Shown piece after piece: positions 25,265-33,339 of a stretch of DNA of 64,000 nucleotides. Source of the stretch: Flavobacterium cellulosilyticum (lineage in GTDB: Bacteria; Bacteroidota; Bacteroidia; Flavobacteriales; Flavobacteriaceae); contig NZ_SMFK01000006.1 in NCBI RefSeq assembly GCF_004349355.1, forward strand, positions 142,486 to 206,485, written 5' to 3'. Under the pieces are notes generated by a model. That model did not search any database. It was given only the letters and a program-made list of their open reading frames with translations, and was not told the origin of the DNA. The translations under genes were made by a program, and so were the position numbers. The number at the start of each line of letters is the position of its first letter. Positions within the stretch are counted from its first letter, which is position 1.

Positions 25265-26002
25265 ATGACAAACATTTACAACAACATACTTCAATCAAAA
25301 GCTAAAAAGGAGAAATTATTGGCCATTCTCCTTGATCCAGACAAAATCGACTTGAAAAATTTAGCTGTTTTAGTTGAAAAAATAAACCATTCACCAGCAA
25401 CACATATTTTCATTGGCGGAAGCCTTGTCGAAACTGATATTCTTGACGATTTGATCATAAAAATAAAACAAAATTGCTCTTTACCAATAATACTTTTCCC
25501 TGGTAATCCGTCTCAAATTTCGAATAAAGCCGATGGCATTTTGTTCCTGACATTAATCTCTGGGAGAAATCCTGATTTTTTAATTGAACATCAAGTAAAA
25601 GCGGCTCCAATATTAAAACAAACCCATCTCGAAATCATCTCCACAGGTTATATACTTATCGAAAGCGGTACAGAAACGGCAGTAGAAAGGGTTAGTAAAA
25701 CAATCCCATTGGACAGAAACAATCCCGATTTGGTTATTGCAACAGCCCAAGCAGGCGAAATGTTGGGCAACAAGCTTATTTATCTCGAAGCAGGAAGTGG
25801 TGCCAATCAGACCGTTCCAACAGAAATGATACAATTAGTTGCTCTAAATATCGGAATTCCAATTATTGTTGGCGGCGGAATTGTAGATTTGCAAGGTATT
25901 CAGAAAGCATACATAGCAGGTGCTGATATGGTAGTTATTGGCACTGCATTTGAAAAGAATCTTAATTTTTTTTTAAATCTGAAATCAAATATCGTTAATT
26001 AA
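25265..26002 (+). CDS. Geranylgeranylglyceryl phosphate synthase family protein
   Basis: A 245-residue TIM-barrel prenyltransferase of the GGGPS/PcrB family. These enzymes join a polyprenyl diphosphate to sn-glycerol-1-phosphate. LLDPDKI (about 22-28), the phosphate-binding loops YLEAGSGAN (about 175-183) and VGGGIVDLQGIQKAYIAGADMVVIG (about 202-226), and STGYILIESG (about 121-130) fit the bacterial group II enzymes known from Bacteroidota. The lipid product in bacteria is poorly understood. A RAYT palindrome lies just before its start. Confidence 0.88.
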   Translation: MTNIYNNILQSKAKKEKLLAILLDPDKIDLKNLAVLVEKINHSPATHIFIGGSLVETDILDDLIIKIKQNCSLPIILFPGNPSQISNKADGILFLTLISGRNPDFLIEHQVKAAPILKQTHLEIISTGYILIESGTETAVERVSKTIPLDRNNPDLVIATAQAGEMLGNKLIYLEAGSGANQTVPTEMIQLVALNIGIPIIVGGGIVDLQGIQKAYIAGADMVVIGTAFEKNLNFFLNLKSNIVN

Positions 26003-26016
26003 CAATTAAAAATCCA

Positions 26017-26649
26017 ATGATCGATTTTTTCATCAATGCCTATAAAAATGTTTCTACTTTTCATATTGTGCTAGAATTCATTGCTTTTGTATTCGGAATT
26101 TTGAGTGTGTGGTATGCCAAAAAAGAAAATATTTGGGTTTATCCTACAGGTTTAGTTGCCACTATAATTACTACTTATTTACTTTATATTGCGGGCTATC
26201 TTGGTGACATGATGATTAACGGTTATTTTACCATAATGAGCATTTATGGTTGGTACTATTGGTCTAAAAAAGGCCCTGAAAAAGATGGCTTGAAAATTAC
26301 TAGAACAAATAGTAATGAAAAAATAATAGGAATTGCATTGTTTTTTGTTACAATATTTGTAGTTTTCGGTATATATACTTTTTTTGATTATGAAATCAAA
26401 TATGACAATTATATAGATATTTTTGCCTCGGGCATATTCTTTACAGGAATGTGGTATATGGCTAAGAAAAAAATAGAAAATTGGACACTTTGGATTCTGG
26501 GAGACTTGATTGTCACCCCATTATACGCCTATAGAGGATTAGGAATGTTGTCCTTACAATATTTAATTTTTACAATTTTAGCAATTACAGCCTATTTAGA
26601 ATGGAAGAAAACCTTAGACAACTCCCCAACACAGGAAGTCCAAAAATAA
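26017..26649 (+). CDS. pnuC: PnuC-type vitamin transporter
   Basis: A 210-residue membrane protein with about seven transmembrane helices and PnuC-family features (SVWYAKKENIWVYPTGLVAT near 27-46, and YLGDMMINGYFTIMSIYGWYYW near 63-84). PnuC imports nicotinamide riboside; relatives such as PnuT carry thiamin. The next gene overlaps by 49 bases and starts with a NadR-like kinase domain, which supports nicotinamide riboside, since uptake depends on phosphorylation. A TPP riboswitch and thiamin receptor lie 2.6 kb downstream but in a separate transcription unit, so a thiamin role is the weaker alternative. Confidence 0.88.
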   Translation: MIDFFINAYKNVSTFHIVLEFIAFVFGILSVWYAKKENIWVYPTGLVATIITTYLLYIAGYLGDMMINGYFTIMSIYGWYYWSKKGPEKDGLKITRTNSNEKIIGIALFFVTIFVVFGIYTFFDYEIKYDNYIDIFASGIFFTGMWYMAKKKIENWTLWILGDLIVTPLYAYRGLGMLSLQYLIFTILAITAYLEWKKTLDNSPTQEVQK

Positions 26650-28718
26650 TCAAAATTGCTCTTTTTGGTCCGGAATCTACCGGCAAAACTACTTTAGCAA
26701 TTCAACTTGCCGACCATTTTAAAACGGCTTGGGTTCCCGAATATGCGCGTAATTATCTTCAAGAAAAGTGGAATAAAACGGGTCAAATTTGCGACGTTAA
26801 CGACATGCTTCCCATCGCTTATGGTCAAACAAAATTAGAAAACGACAGTCTTGCTAAAGCTAATAAATTCCTTTTTTGCGACACCAATCTATTGGTTACA
26901 AAAGTGTTTTCGGAAGTATACTACAACTATTGCGATCCTATATTAGACCAAGCAGCTCGTGAACATGAATATGATTTGTATTTTTTAACCGATATCGACG
27001 TGCCATGGGAAAAGGACGATTTGAGAGACAAACCCGAAGGTAGAGACACTGTTTTTGCAGTTTTCAAACAGACTTTAATTGATAATAACAAACCCTTTAT
27101 TATTCTATCTGGAAACAAAGATTTACGCTTAAACAAAGCAATTACAATTATTAATGAATTAGAAAAAGCTAAACTTATGGAATTCTCATCACTTGATTTT
27201 GCACAAATAAACGAACACAACATCTCGGTAGAAACCATTGAGACACAATTGAATTATTTCAAAAACGGTATTGCTAAAGCTGATTTAGTTGAAGCAGCTA
27301 CAACTCAAAAAGGAATTGTTAAATTATCCGAAGTCGAATCACAACAAAAAGCAGCTTTTTACGACAACAACAAATCAAATTACAAGTTAAAAAAATTCGT
27401 CCCAGCTTCTGGAGCTGCCAGCAGAATGTTTAAATTCTTGAATGAATTTTTGAATGATTTTAAATTCGAAAAGGAAAGCATAAATGAATATATAATCCGA
27501 AAAAAGAACAATGAACTTTCTGATTTTATTTCAGGTCTTGAAAAGCTTCCGTTTTTTGAAGAAATACATGCGAAATTAAAAGAAATCCACCCTGATTTTG
27601 ACACTTTAGAAAGTGATGCGAAAAATTACCATTTTATAAAAACAATGTTGGCATCAGAGCACTTTAATTATGCTAACAAACCAAAAGGCATCCTTCCTTT
27701 TCACAAATATCCATCACACATTGCCACTCCAATTGAAGAACATCTCAACGAATGTGCGATATATTCTAGCACAAAAGAAAAGTCACAATTGCATTTTACC
27801 TGTTCTGAAACCCATCAAAACGAATTTGAAAATATAATAAATACCACCAAAAGCAAAGTCGAAAAGGCGACAGAAACCGAAATAAACATCAGTTTTTCGT
27901 ACCAAAACAAAAACACAGATACCATTGCAGTAGATTTAGACAACAAGCCTTTTAGAGACGAAAACGGAAAATTAGTTTTTAGACCTGGCGGACATGGCGC
28001 TTTAATTGCCAATTTAAAGGATCTTGAATCGGATATTATCTTTATAAAAAACATTGACAACGTTATTCAAAACAACAAAGAAACAACCACATTATACAAA
28101 AAAGCATTAGCAGGAATTCTGATAGAATTGCAACAAAAAACTTTTGGCTATTTGAATGCTATCGAAAACAAAAAAGAAGTTAATCTTGAAGAAATTATTG
28201 CTTTCGCTAATGCTAATTTGAACATAAAAACACCCGAAGATTTTGCTAATTACACTTTAGAAAACAAAATAAATTTCATCAAAAACACCCTAAATCGCCC
28301 AATTCGAGTTTGCGGAATGGTGAAAAATGACGGTGACTCTGGAGGTGGTCCATTTTGGGTTCGAGATACCAATGGCACTATTTCGTTACAAATTGTAGAA
28401 ACTTCTCAAGTCGATTTAAAAAACCCAGCTCAAGCTGAGATTTTAAAATCTGCTACGCATTTCAACCCTGTAGATTTGATTTGTGGCATCCGAAATTATA
28501 AAAACGAAAAATTCGATTTAACTCAATTTATTGACCATGAAAGTGGTTTTATAGTAGAAAAAAATCAGAACGGAAAACCATTAAAAGCATATGAATTACC
28601 GGGATTATGGAACGGAGCCATGTCTAAATGGATTACTTTATTTATCGAAGTGCCTCTTATCACGTTCAATCCAGTAAAAACGGTTAATGATTTACTAAAA
28701 CCAGCGCACCAACTCTAA
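26601..28718 (+). CDS. NadR-like kinase fused to DUF4301
   Basis: A 705-residue two-part protein. Residues 1-190 are a NadR-type ribosylnicotinamide kinase domain with the P-loop GPESTGKTT (23-31), VPEYARNYL and the DVPWEKDDLRD region. Residues 193-705 match DUF4301, a Bacteroidota family of unknown function with ASGAASRMFKFL, PFHKYPSH, FRPGGHGALIANL and GDSGGGPFWV. The junction reads EKAK-L-MEFSSLDF: the Met at 193 looks like the original start of a separate DUF4301 protein, so a lost stop has probably joined two genes. The ATG at 26601 overlaps pnuC by 49 bases; no closer ATG precedes the P-loop. The kinase part probably phosphorylates the vitamin brought in by PnuC. Confidence 0.85.
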   Translation: MEENLRQLPNTGSPKIIKIALFGPESTGKTTLAIQLADHFKTAWVPEYARNYLQEKWNKTGQICDVNDMLPIAYGQTKLENDSLAKANKFLFCDTNLLVTKVFSEVYYNYCDPILDQAAREHEYDLYFLTDIDVPWEKDDLRDKPEGRDTVFAVFKQTLIDNNKPFIILSGNKDLRLNKAITIINELEKAKLMEFSSLDFAQINEHNISVETIETQLNYFKNGIAKADLVEAATTQKGIVKLSEVESQQKAAFYDNNKSNYKLKKFVPASGAASRMFKFLNEFLNDFKFEKESINEYIIRKKNNELSDFISGLEKLPFFEEIHAKLKEIHPDFDTLESDAKNYHFIKTMLASEHFNYANKPKGILPFHKYPSHIATPIEEHLNECAIYSSTKEKSQLHFTCSETHQNEFENIINTTKSKVEKATETEINISFSYQNKNTDTIAVDLDNKPFRDENGKLVFRPGGHGALIANLKDLESDIIFIKNIDNVIQNNKETTTLYKKALAGILIELQQKTFGYLNAIENKKEVNLEEIIAFANANLNIKTPEDFANYTLENKINFIKNTLNRPIRVCGMVKNDGDSGGGPFWVRDTNGTISLQIVETSQVDLKNPAQAEILKSATHFNPVDLICGIRNYKNEKFDLTQFIDHESGFIVEKNQNGKPLKAYELPGLWNGAMSKWITLFIEVPLITFNPVKTVNDLLKPAHQL

Positions 28719-28721
28719 ATT

Positions 28722-29123
28722 TTGGAAACAGAAAAAATCATATCGGAATTACAGTACAAAGCCGTTCGAAGCAGTGGCGCTGGAGGTCAAAACGTAAACA
28801 AAGTCTCGTCGAAAGTGGTTTTGTCTTTTGATTTGAAAAACTCACAAGCTTTGACCGAAGAAGAAAAATTGCGTCTAGAAGTTAAACTATCTTCAAGATT
28901 AACATCCGATTTAGTTTTAATTTTAAACTGTGACGAAGACCGAAGTCAGCTTAAAAACAAATCAATTGTTACAAAACGGTTTCTAGACATTATCGCAACT
29001 GGACTTTTGATTCCAAAAATTAGAAAAGCCACAAAAATTCCAAAATCTGCAATTCGAAAACGTATTAAGAATAAAAAGAACATTTCTGAAATAAAAAAAT
29101 CCCGTCGAAAACCGGACCATTAG
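28722..29123 (+). CDS. arfB: Alternative ribosome-rescue factor ArfB (TTG start)
   Basis: A 133-residue release-factor-like peptidyl-tRNA hydrolase. It has the catalytic GGQ in SSGAGGQNVNKVSSKV (residues 21-23) and a basic C-terminal tail (KIRKATKIPKSAIRKRIKNKK) that enters the empty mRNA channel of stalled ribosomes. The start codon is TTG at 28722, 3 bases after the upstream stop. There is no ATG before the GGQ region in this frame, so TTG is the only reasonable start. It is the last gene of the run from the GGGP synthase. Confidence 0.9.
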   Translation: METEKIISELQYKAVRSSGAGGQNVNKVSSKVVLSFDLKNSQALTEEEKLRLEVKLSSRLTSDLVLILNCDEDRSQLKNKSIVTKRFLDIIATGLLIPKIRKATKIPKSAIRKRIKNKKNISEIKKSRRKPDH

Positions 29124-29276
29124 TGTTAAGATAATAGTACAAAGCATTAAGACAAAGTGATACTAAAATATTGATGCAATGAGAATTAGGGAGATATTTA
29201 AGAAAGATTTAGACGTAAGACAGAATTAAATTTCTAATATTCTTAATACTTAATTCTATTATCTTAATACTTTTTA

Positions 29277-29284
29277 TATATTTG
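29277..29284 (+). promoter_or_regulatory. -7 box ahead of the TPP riboswitch
   Basis: TATATTTG matches TAnnTTTG and ends a few bases before the 5' side of the TPP aptamer, where transcription should begin. Confidence 0.5.
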
Positions 29285-29368
29285 CCCCGTCTCAAAGGGG
29301 TGCTCTAAATAACGAGCTGAGATTATACCCAACGAACCTGGACGAGTAATGTTGTCAAGGGAAATAGA
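29285..29368 (+). ncRNA. TPP riboswitch (THI element)
   Basis: The conserved core is present in order: AGGGGTGC, GAGCTGAGATTATACCC, GAACCTGGAC, GAGTAATGTTGTCAAGGGAA. It binds thiamin pyrophosphate in the leader of the TonB-dependent receptor gene and should switch that gene off when TPP is plentiful. About 95 bases lie between the aptamer and the start codon. They include the 7-base palindrome CGTAAAT-C-ATTTACG ending one base before the ATG, which could help block translation (inference). Confidence 0.92.
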
Positions 29369-29462
29369 TTTAAGAAGAACACTGTTATTCTTAAAATCTG
29401 AATCAATCATTTTTAATTTAACAAAAGAATAATTCCCCCTTTTATTCGTAAATCATTTACGG

Positions 29463-31658
29463 ATGAACCATTTATTTTTAAAAGAAAGCCAAAAGCCAAA
29501 AGCCAAAAGCCAAATCTCAAACAAGCGAAGTAAAGTCAAAAACCAATTCATCACTTTTTCTTTCTCTATTGCCTTATGCCTTGTTGCTAATGCCTCATTT
29601 TCACAAGAAAAACCAAAAGACTCAACAAAAGTCAATCAACTTGACGAAGTATTAGTTTCAGCTATTCGTGCCACAACAAAAACTCCTGTTTCGTTTAGTA
29701 ATCTCGACAAAAAAGACATTAAATATAGAAATTTAGGTCAAGACATCCCTATTTTAATGAACTTCCTACCTTCGGTTGTTACCACCTCCGATGCTGGAAA
29801 TGGCGTGGGTTATACCGGAATTCGTGTTCGTGGTAGTGATGCTACACGTGTCAATATTACTATCAACGGAATCCCCTACAACGATTCTGAAAGTCATGGA
29901 ACCTATTGGGTAAATATGCCCGATTTTGCTTCTTCTATAGAGAGTTTGCAATTGCAACGCGGCGTAGGAACTTCGACAAATGGAGCTGGAGCTTTTGGAG
30001 CTAGTTTGAATATGTTAACTGACAATTATTCGAAGGAAAGCAAGGCAGAAATTTCAAGTTCTATTGGAAGTTTTAACACCTTTAAAAACACCGTCAAATT
30101 TAGCACTGGTTTAATGAATGACCATTTTGAAATTGCGGGTCGTTTATCCGCTTTAAAATCGGATGGTTATATAGACAGAGCTAGTTCTGATTTGAAATCT
30201 TATTTTCTTCAAGGAACTTACATTGGCAAAACTACTTTAATCAAAGCCTTGGTTTTTGGAGGAAAAGAAAAAACGTATCAATCTTGGAATGGTACCGATG
30301 CGGAAACTTTAGCTTCTGACAGAACATTTAATTCTGCTGGAATGTATACTGACGAAAATAATCAAACACGTTACTATGATAATGAAACCGATAATTACCA
30401 ACAAGACCATTTTCAATTGCATTGGAACGAAAAAGTATCAAGCAACTGGAGCACGAACTTGGCCGTTCATTATACCAAAGGAAAAGGCTATTATGAAAAT
30501 TATAAAGAAGATGCAAAATTCTCTAGCTATAATTTAACTCCAATTGTAATTGGCATCACAACCATCAATAGAACCGATTTAGTTCGTCAAAAATGGTTGG
30601 ACAATAATTTCTACGGAACCACTTTTTCTGCTATATACGATAAAGAAAATTTAAATGTGATTTTTGGTGGTGGATGGAATAAATACGAAGGAGCCCATTT
30701 TGGGAAAGTAATCTGGGCAAGATATGCGTCTCAAAGTGAATTGGGCGACCATTACTACGATGACGCTGCTATAAAAACGGATGGGAATGTTTTTGCGAAA
30801 GCCAATTATCAAATTAGTGATAAAATCAGTTTGTATGGAGATTTACAACTTAGAAATGTGAGTTACAAAGCAGATAGTTATGAAACAGGATTGGTAAACG
30901 ACAACTTTAATTTTTTCAATCCAAAAGCAGGATTAAACTATACCTTAGATTCTAAAAGTGTTTTATACCTTTCGTATGCCAGAGCCAATCGTGAACCTAA
31001 CAGAACCGATTATGAAACTGGAAATGCCAAACCAGAAAAACTAAACGATTTCGAAATGGGTTGGAGATTTGATACTGATAAAGTAAAAATCAATTCTAAT
31101 GTTTATTATATGGCCTACAAAGACCAATTGATTTTGACTGGCAAATTAGACGATGTTGGAAGTCCAATTCGTTCTAACAGCGAAAAAAGTTATCGTTTAG
31201 GATTAGAAGTTGATGCTACAATTGCTATATCTGACAAATTTTACATCAAACCCAACTTTACTTTAAGCAGCAATAAAAATGTTGATTTGGCCGTTGACGG
31301 TGAAAATTACGGAACAACCACTATTGCTTATTCGCCATCGATAATTGCAGGAAACATTTTCGTTTTTAAACCCATTGAAAGTCTACAAATTTCACTTTTA
31401 CAAAAATTTGTTGGCGAGCAATACATGAACAACATCGAATTAAAAGATGCTAAACTGGCAGACTATTTTGTAAATGATTTGAATATTGGTTACGAAATTA
31501 AACCAAAATCAGTTTTCAAATCAATTGTGTTTTCAGGATTAGTAAACAATATACTTGACAAAAAATACATTTCAAACGGATACATGTGGGATGTATATCC
31601 CTATTATTATCCACAAGCTGGAATTAATTTCTTAGTAGGTATTAACCTAAAATTCTAA
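29463..31658 (+). CDS. TPP-regulated TonB-dependent outer-membrane receptor
   Basis: A 731-residue outer-membrane receptor with a plug domain (LDEVLVSAIRATTKTPVSF through GVRVRG-type GIRVRGSDATRVNITINGIP and QRGVGTSTNGAGAFGASLNM, about 60-185) and a C-terminal beta-barrel ending in a terminal Phe. The TPP riboswitch in its leader makes thiamin, or a thiamin precursor, the likely cargo. The N-terminus is odd. About 26 residues encoded partly by four copies of a 7-base repeat (29485-29511) precede a normal signal sequence (about 27-47, ending ASFSQ). No other ATG is available downstream before the signal sequence. Confidence 0.88.
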   Translation: MNHLFLKESQKPKAKSQISNKRSKVKNQFITFSFSIALCLVANASFSQEKPKDSTKVNQLDEVLVSAIRATTKTPVSFSNLDKKDIKYRNLGQDIPILMNFLPSVVTTSDAGNGVGYTGIRVRGSDATRVNITINGIPYNDSESHGTYWVNMPDFASSIESLQLQRGVGTSTNGAGAFGASLNMLTDNYSKESKAEISSSIGSFNTFKNTVKFSTGLMNDHFEIAGRLSALKSDGYIDRASSDLKSYFLQGTYIGKTTLIKALVFGGKEKTYQSWNGTDAETLASDRTFNSAGMYTDENNQTRYYDNETDNYQQDHFQLHWNEKVSSNWSTNLAVHYTKGKGYYENYKEDAKFSSYNLTPIVIGITTINRTDLVRQKWLDNNFYGTTFSAIYDKENLNVIFGGGWNKYEGAHFGKVIWARYASQSELGDHYYDDAAIKTDGNVFAKANYQISDKISLYGDLQLRNVSYKADSYETGLVNDNFNFFNPKAGLNYTLDSKSVLYLSYARANREPNRTDYETGNAKPEKLNDFEMGWRFDTDKVKINSNVYYMAYKDQLILTGKLDDVGSPIRSNSEKSYRLGLEVDATIAISDKFYIKPNFTLSSNKNVDLAVDGENYGTTTIAYSPSIIAGNIFVFKPIESLQISLLQKFVGEQYMNNIELKDAKLADYFVNDLNIGYEIKPKSVFKSIVFSGLVNNILDKKYISNGYMWDVYPYYYPQAGINFLVGINLKF
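29485..29511 (+). repeat. Heptanucleotide tandem repeat in the receptor gene
   Basis: Four consecutive (A)AAAGCC units (the first lacks one A), within codons 8-17. The unit length is not a multiple of three, so gain or loss of one unit would change the reading frame. Confidence 0.8.
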
Positions 31659-31672
31659 GTAAAAAATTATTT

Positions 31673-31716
31673 AAAAAATAGCGCCTGAAATAATTAATTT
31701 CAGGCGCTATTTTTTT
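31673..31716. terminator. Bidirectional terminator
   Basis: ATAGCGCCTGAAA and TTTCAGGCGCTAT form a perfect 13-base stem flanked by A and T runs. It serves the receptor gene and the convergent lipoprotein gene. Confidence 0.92.
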
Positions 31717-32134
31717 AGTTAAATATTCTTAATATATTCCCGTTAACTTCAACTCGGTATTGCTTCATAGGATATTCTTTTCCAGCACTTAAACCGGTAA
31801 ACAAACTATATTCTGCATTATCACAAGCACAAAGTGCATTGATACCTTTTAGGGTCATTGTAGAACAATCACTCAAAGCTTGATTAGGGCAAGCCGCATC
31901 AAAAGCATTATATCCGCTACCCGTATTGAAAATATAAATTCCTCTGCCCGCCCCTTGATTAGCATAGTAAACCGCATTACTAGCATACAAAAGTTTAGAA
32001 TACGAAGGCAAACTCATATTTATTGTAAAAGAAAAGGAATAGCTAGGTATATATGGATTTTTGTTGTTGAAATTATTGGTAGTACAGCCAAAAAAAAGAG
32101 GCAACACCATCAAAAAGAAAAAATATTTTTTCAT
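31715..32134 (-). CDS. Lipoprotein with a degenerate Rieske-like domain
   Basis: A 139-residue lipoprotein (lipobox LFFGC, Cys17). The C-terminal 70 residues have the outline of the Rieske-type lipoproteins of Bacteroidota: FDAACPNQALSDC, CACDNAEYSL, a Gly-rich turn and PMKQYRVEVNGNILRIF. The two His ligands of the usual CxH and CxxH motifs are missing, so it probably cannot hold a standard 2Fe-2S cluster. It is monocistronic, with terminators on both sides. The family link is by pattern and moderately sure. Confidence 0.65.
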   Translation of the reverse strand: MKKYFFFLMVLPLFFGCTTNNFNNKNPYIPSYSFSFTINMSLPSYSKLLYASNAVYYANQGAGRGIYIFNTGSGYNAFDAACPNQALSDCSTMTLKGINALCACDNAEYSLFTGLSAGKEYPMKQYRVEVNGNILRIFN

Positions 32135-32234
32135 TATTCAAATATTGTTAAAGAATTATAGAAACAAATTTAATTTAATTAACTTTGAAATGTATATGTT
32201 TGTGATATATTTATAAGTAAAAATAAAATTAATA

Positions 32235-32242
32235 GTATCTTT
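32235..32242 (+). promoter_or_regulatory. -7 box for greA
   Basis: TATCTTTG in the stretch AGTATCTTTGTGG fits TAnnTTTG and lies about 60 bases before the greA start. The position is given to within a few bases. No clear upstream TTG was found. Confidence 0.45.
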
Positions 32243-32251
32243 GTGGAAAGA

Positions 32252-32276
32252 AATCCCGTCCTGATGGGATTTTTTC
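32252..32276 (+). terminator. Terminator-like hairpin in the greA leader
   Basis: AAATCCCG-TCCTGA-TGGGATTTTTT sits between the probable promoter and the greA start codon. It has the form of an intrinsic terminator and could attenuate greA. Confidence 0.55.
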
Positions 32277-32299
32277 TATTTTATATAAACGATGAAGTT

Positions 32300-32776
32300 A
32301 TGAGCCAAGTATCTTATTACACCGCAGAAGGATTAAAAAAATTAAGAGAAGAATTAGATTATTTAAAAAGTGTGATGCGTCCAAAAGCATCCGCAGATAT
32401 AGCTGAAGCACGAGACAAAGGCGACTTGTCTGAGAATGCCGAATACGATGCTGCCAAAGAAGCACAAGGTATGTTGGAGATGCGAATTGCAAAATTAGAA
32501 GCAGTACATTCTAATGCTAGATTGATTGACGAAACCACTTTAGACCTTACTAAAGCATTGGTTTTGTCGAATGTAAAAATTAAGAATCAAGCCAATGGAA
32601 TGGAAATGAAATACACGCTTGTTGCCGAAAGTGAAGCCGATTTGAAGACCGGAAAAATATCAGTTACTTCACCTATTGGTAGAGGTTTGTTAGGAAAATC
32701 AGTTGGAGAAATTGCTGAAATCACGGTTCCAAATGGCATCTTAAAATTTGAAATTTTAGAGATTTCTAGAGACTAA
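32300..32776 (+). CDS. greA: Transcription elongation factor GreA
   Basis: A 158-residue factor that restarts backtracked RNA polymerase by stimulating transcript cleavage. The N-terminal coiled coil carries the acidic tip in GDLSENAEYDAAKEAQ (residues 41-56, with D and E residues at the tip), and the C-terminal FKBP-like domain ends FEILEISRD. I chose the ATG at 32300 (MSQVSYYTAEGL), which gives the standard length. An ATG at 32243 in the same frame would add 19 residues encoded by the leader hairpin. The terminator-like hairpin in the leader suggests autoregulation by attenuation (inference). Confidence 0.95.
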   Translation: MSQVSYYTAEGLKKLREELDYLKSVMRPKASADIAEARDKGDLSENAEYDAAKEAQGMLEMRIAKLEAVHSNARLIDETTLDLTKALVLSNVKIKNQANGMEMKYTLVAESEADLKTGKISVTSPIGRGLLGKSVGEIAEITVPNGILKFEILEISRD

Positions 32777-32787
32777 TGAAGGTTAAC

Positions 32788-32821
32788 TGCTTAATCGTAT
32801 AACTGTTTAAACGATTAAGCA
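32788..32821. repeat. Inverted repeat between greA and the HIT gene
   Basis: TGCTTAATCGT and ACGATTAAGCA form a perfect 11-base stem around a 12-base loop. A partial echo (AAACGATTAA) follows. There is no T run, so it is a weak terminator candidate or a palindromic repeat. Confidence 0.6.
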
Positions 32822-32854
32822 ACTAACCAGTTAAACGATTAACCCCTTTCTACT

Positions 32855-33244
32855 ATGTCAAGTATTTTTACCAAAATAATAAATGGAGAAATCCCTTGCT
32901 ACAAAATAGCCGAGGACGATAATTTCTTTGCATTTTTAGACATCAATCCTAATACAAAAGGACATACTTTATGTGTGCCAAAAAAGGAAGTGGACAAACT
33001 TTTTGACCTTGACGATGAATTGTATTTGGGATTAATGCAATTTTCTAAAAAGATTGCTGCTGCCATCAAAAAAACGGTTCCCTGTGACAGAATCGGCATG
33101 ACTATAATTGGTCTCGAAGTGCCACATGCTCACGTACATTTGATTCCCTTAAACACTATGGACGATATGCGTTTCCATAAAAAAGTTGCAATGTCAACAG
33201 CTGAATTTGAAGCTTTGGCCGAAAGTATTAAAGCCAATTTATAA
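32855..33244 (+). CDS. HIT-family nucleotide hydrolase or transferase
   Basis: A 129-residue protein of the histidine triad superfamily. The catalytic triad motif HAHVHLIPL is at about residues 95-103 and the N-terminal nucleotide-binding part is CYKIAEDDNFFAFLDINPNTKGHTL. These proteins usually hydrolyse nucleotide conjugates such as adenosine phosphoramidates. It lies downstream of greA on the same strand and is followed by a terminator. The natural substrate is unknown. Confidence 0.92.
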   Translation: MSSIFTKIINGEIPCYKIAEDDNFFAFLDINPNTKGHTLCVPKKEVDKLFDLDDELYLGLMQFSKKIAAAIKKTVPCDRIGMTIIGLEVPHAHVHLIPLNTMDDMRFHKKVAMSTAEFEALAESIKANL

Positions 33245-33285
33245 TTATATTTTTAAATAAAACAAATTGGAATGATTTTCGTTAA

Positions 33286-33317
33286 AAAAGGGAATAGGCA
33301 AAAACCTATTCCCTTTT
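33286..33317 (+). terminator. Intrinsic terminator after the HIT gene
   Basis: AAAAGGGAATAGG and CCTATTCCCTTTT make a perfect 13-base stem around a 6-base loop. Confidence 0.88.
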
Positions 33318-33339
33318 AATTTGTAATCAAAACTGTAAT

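Noticed and set aside
32243..32299. Longer greA start adding 19 residues
   Set aside because: The added codons come from the promoter-proximal hairpin, and the standard 158-residue length is obtained from 32300.
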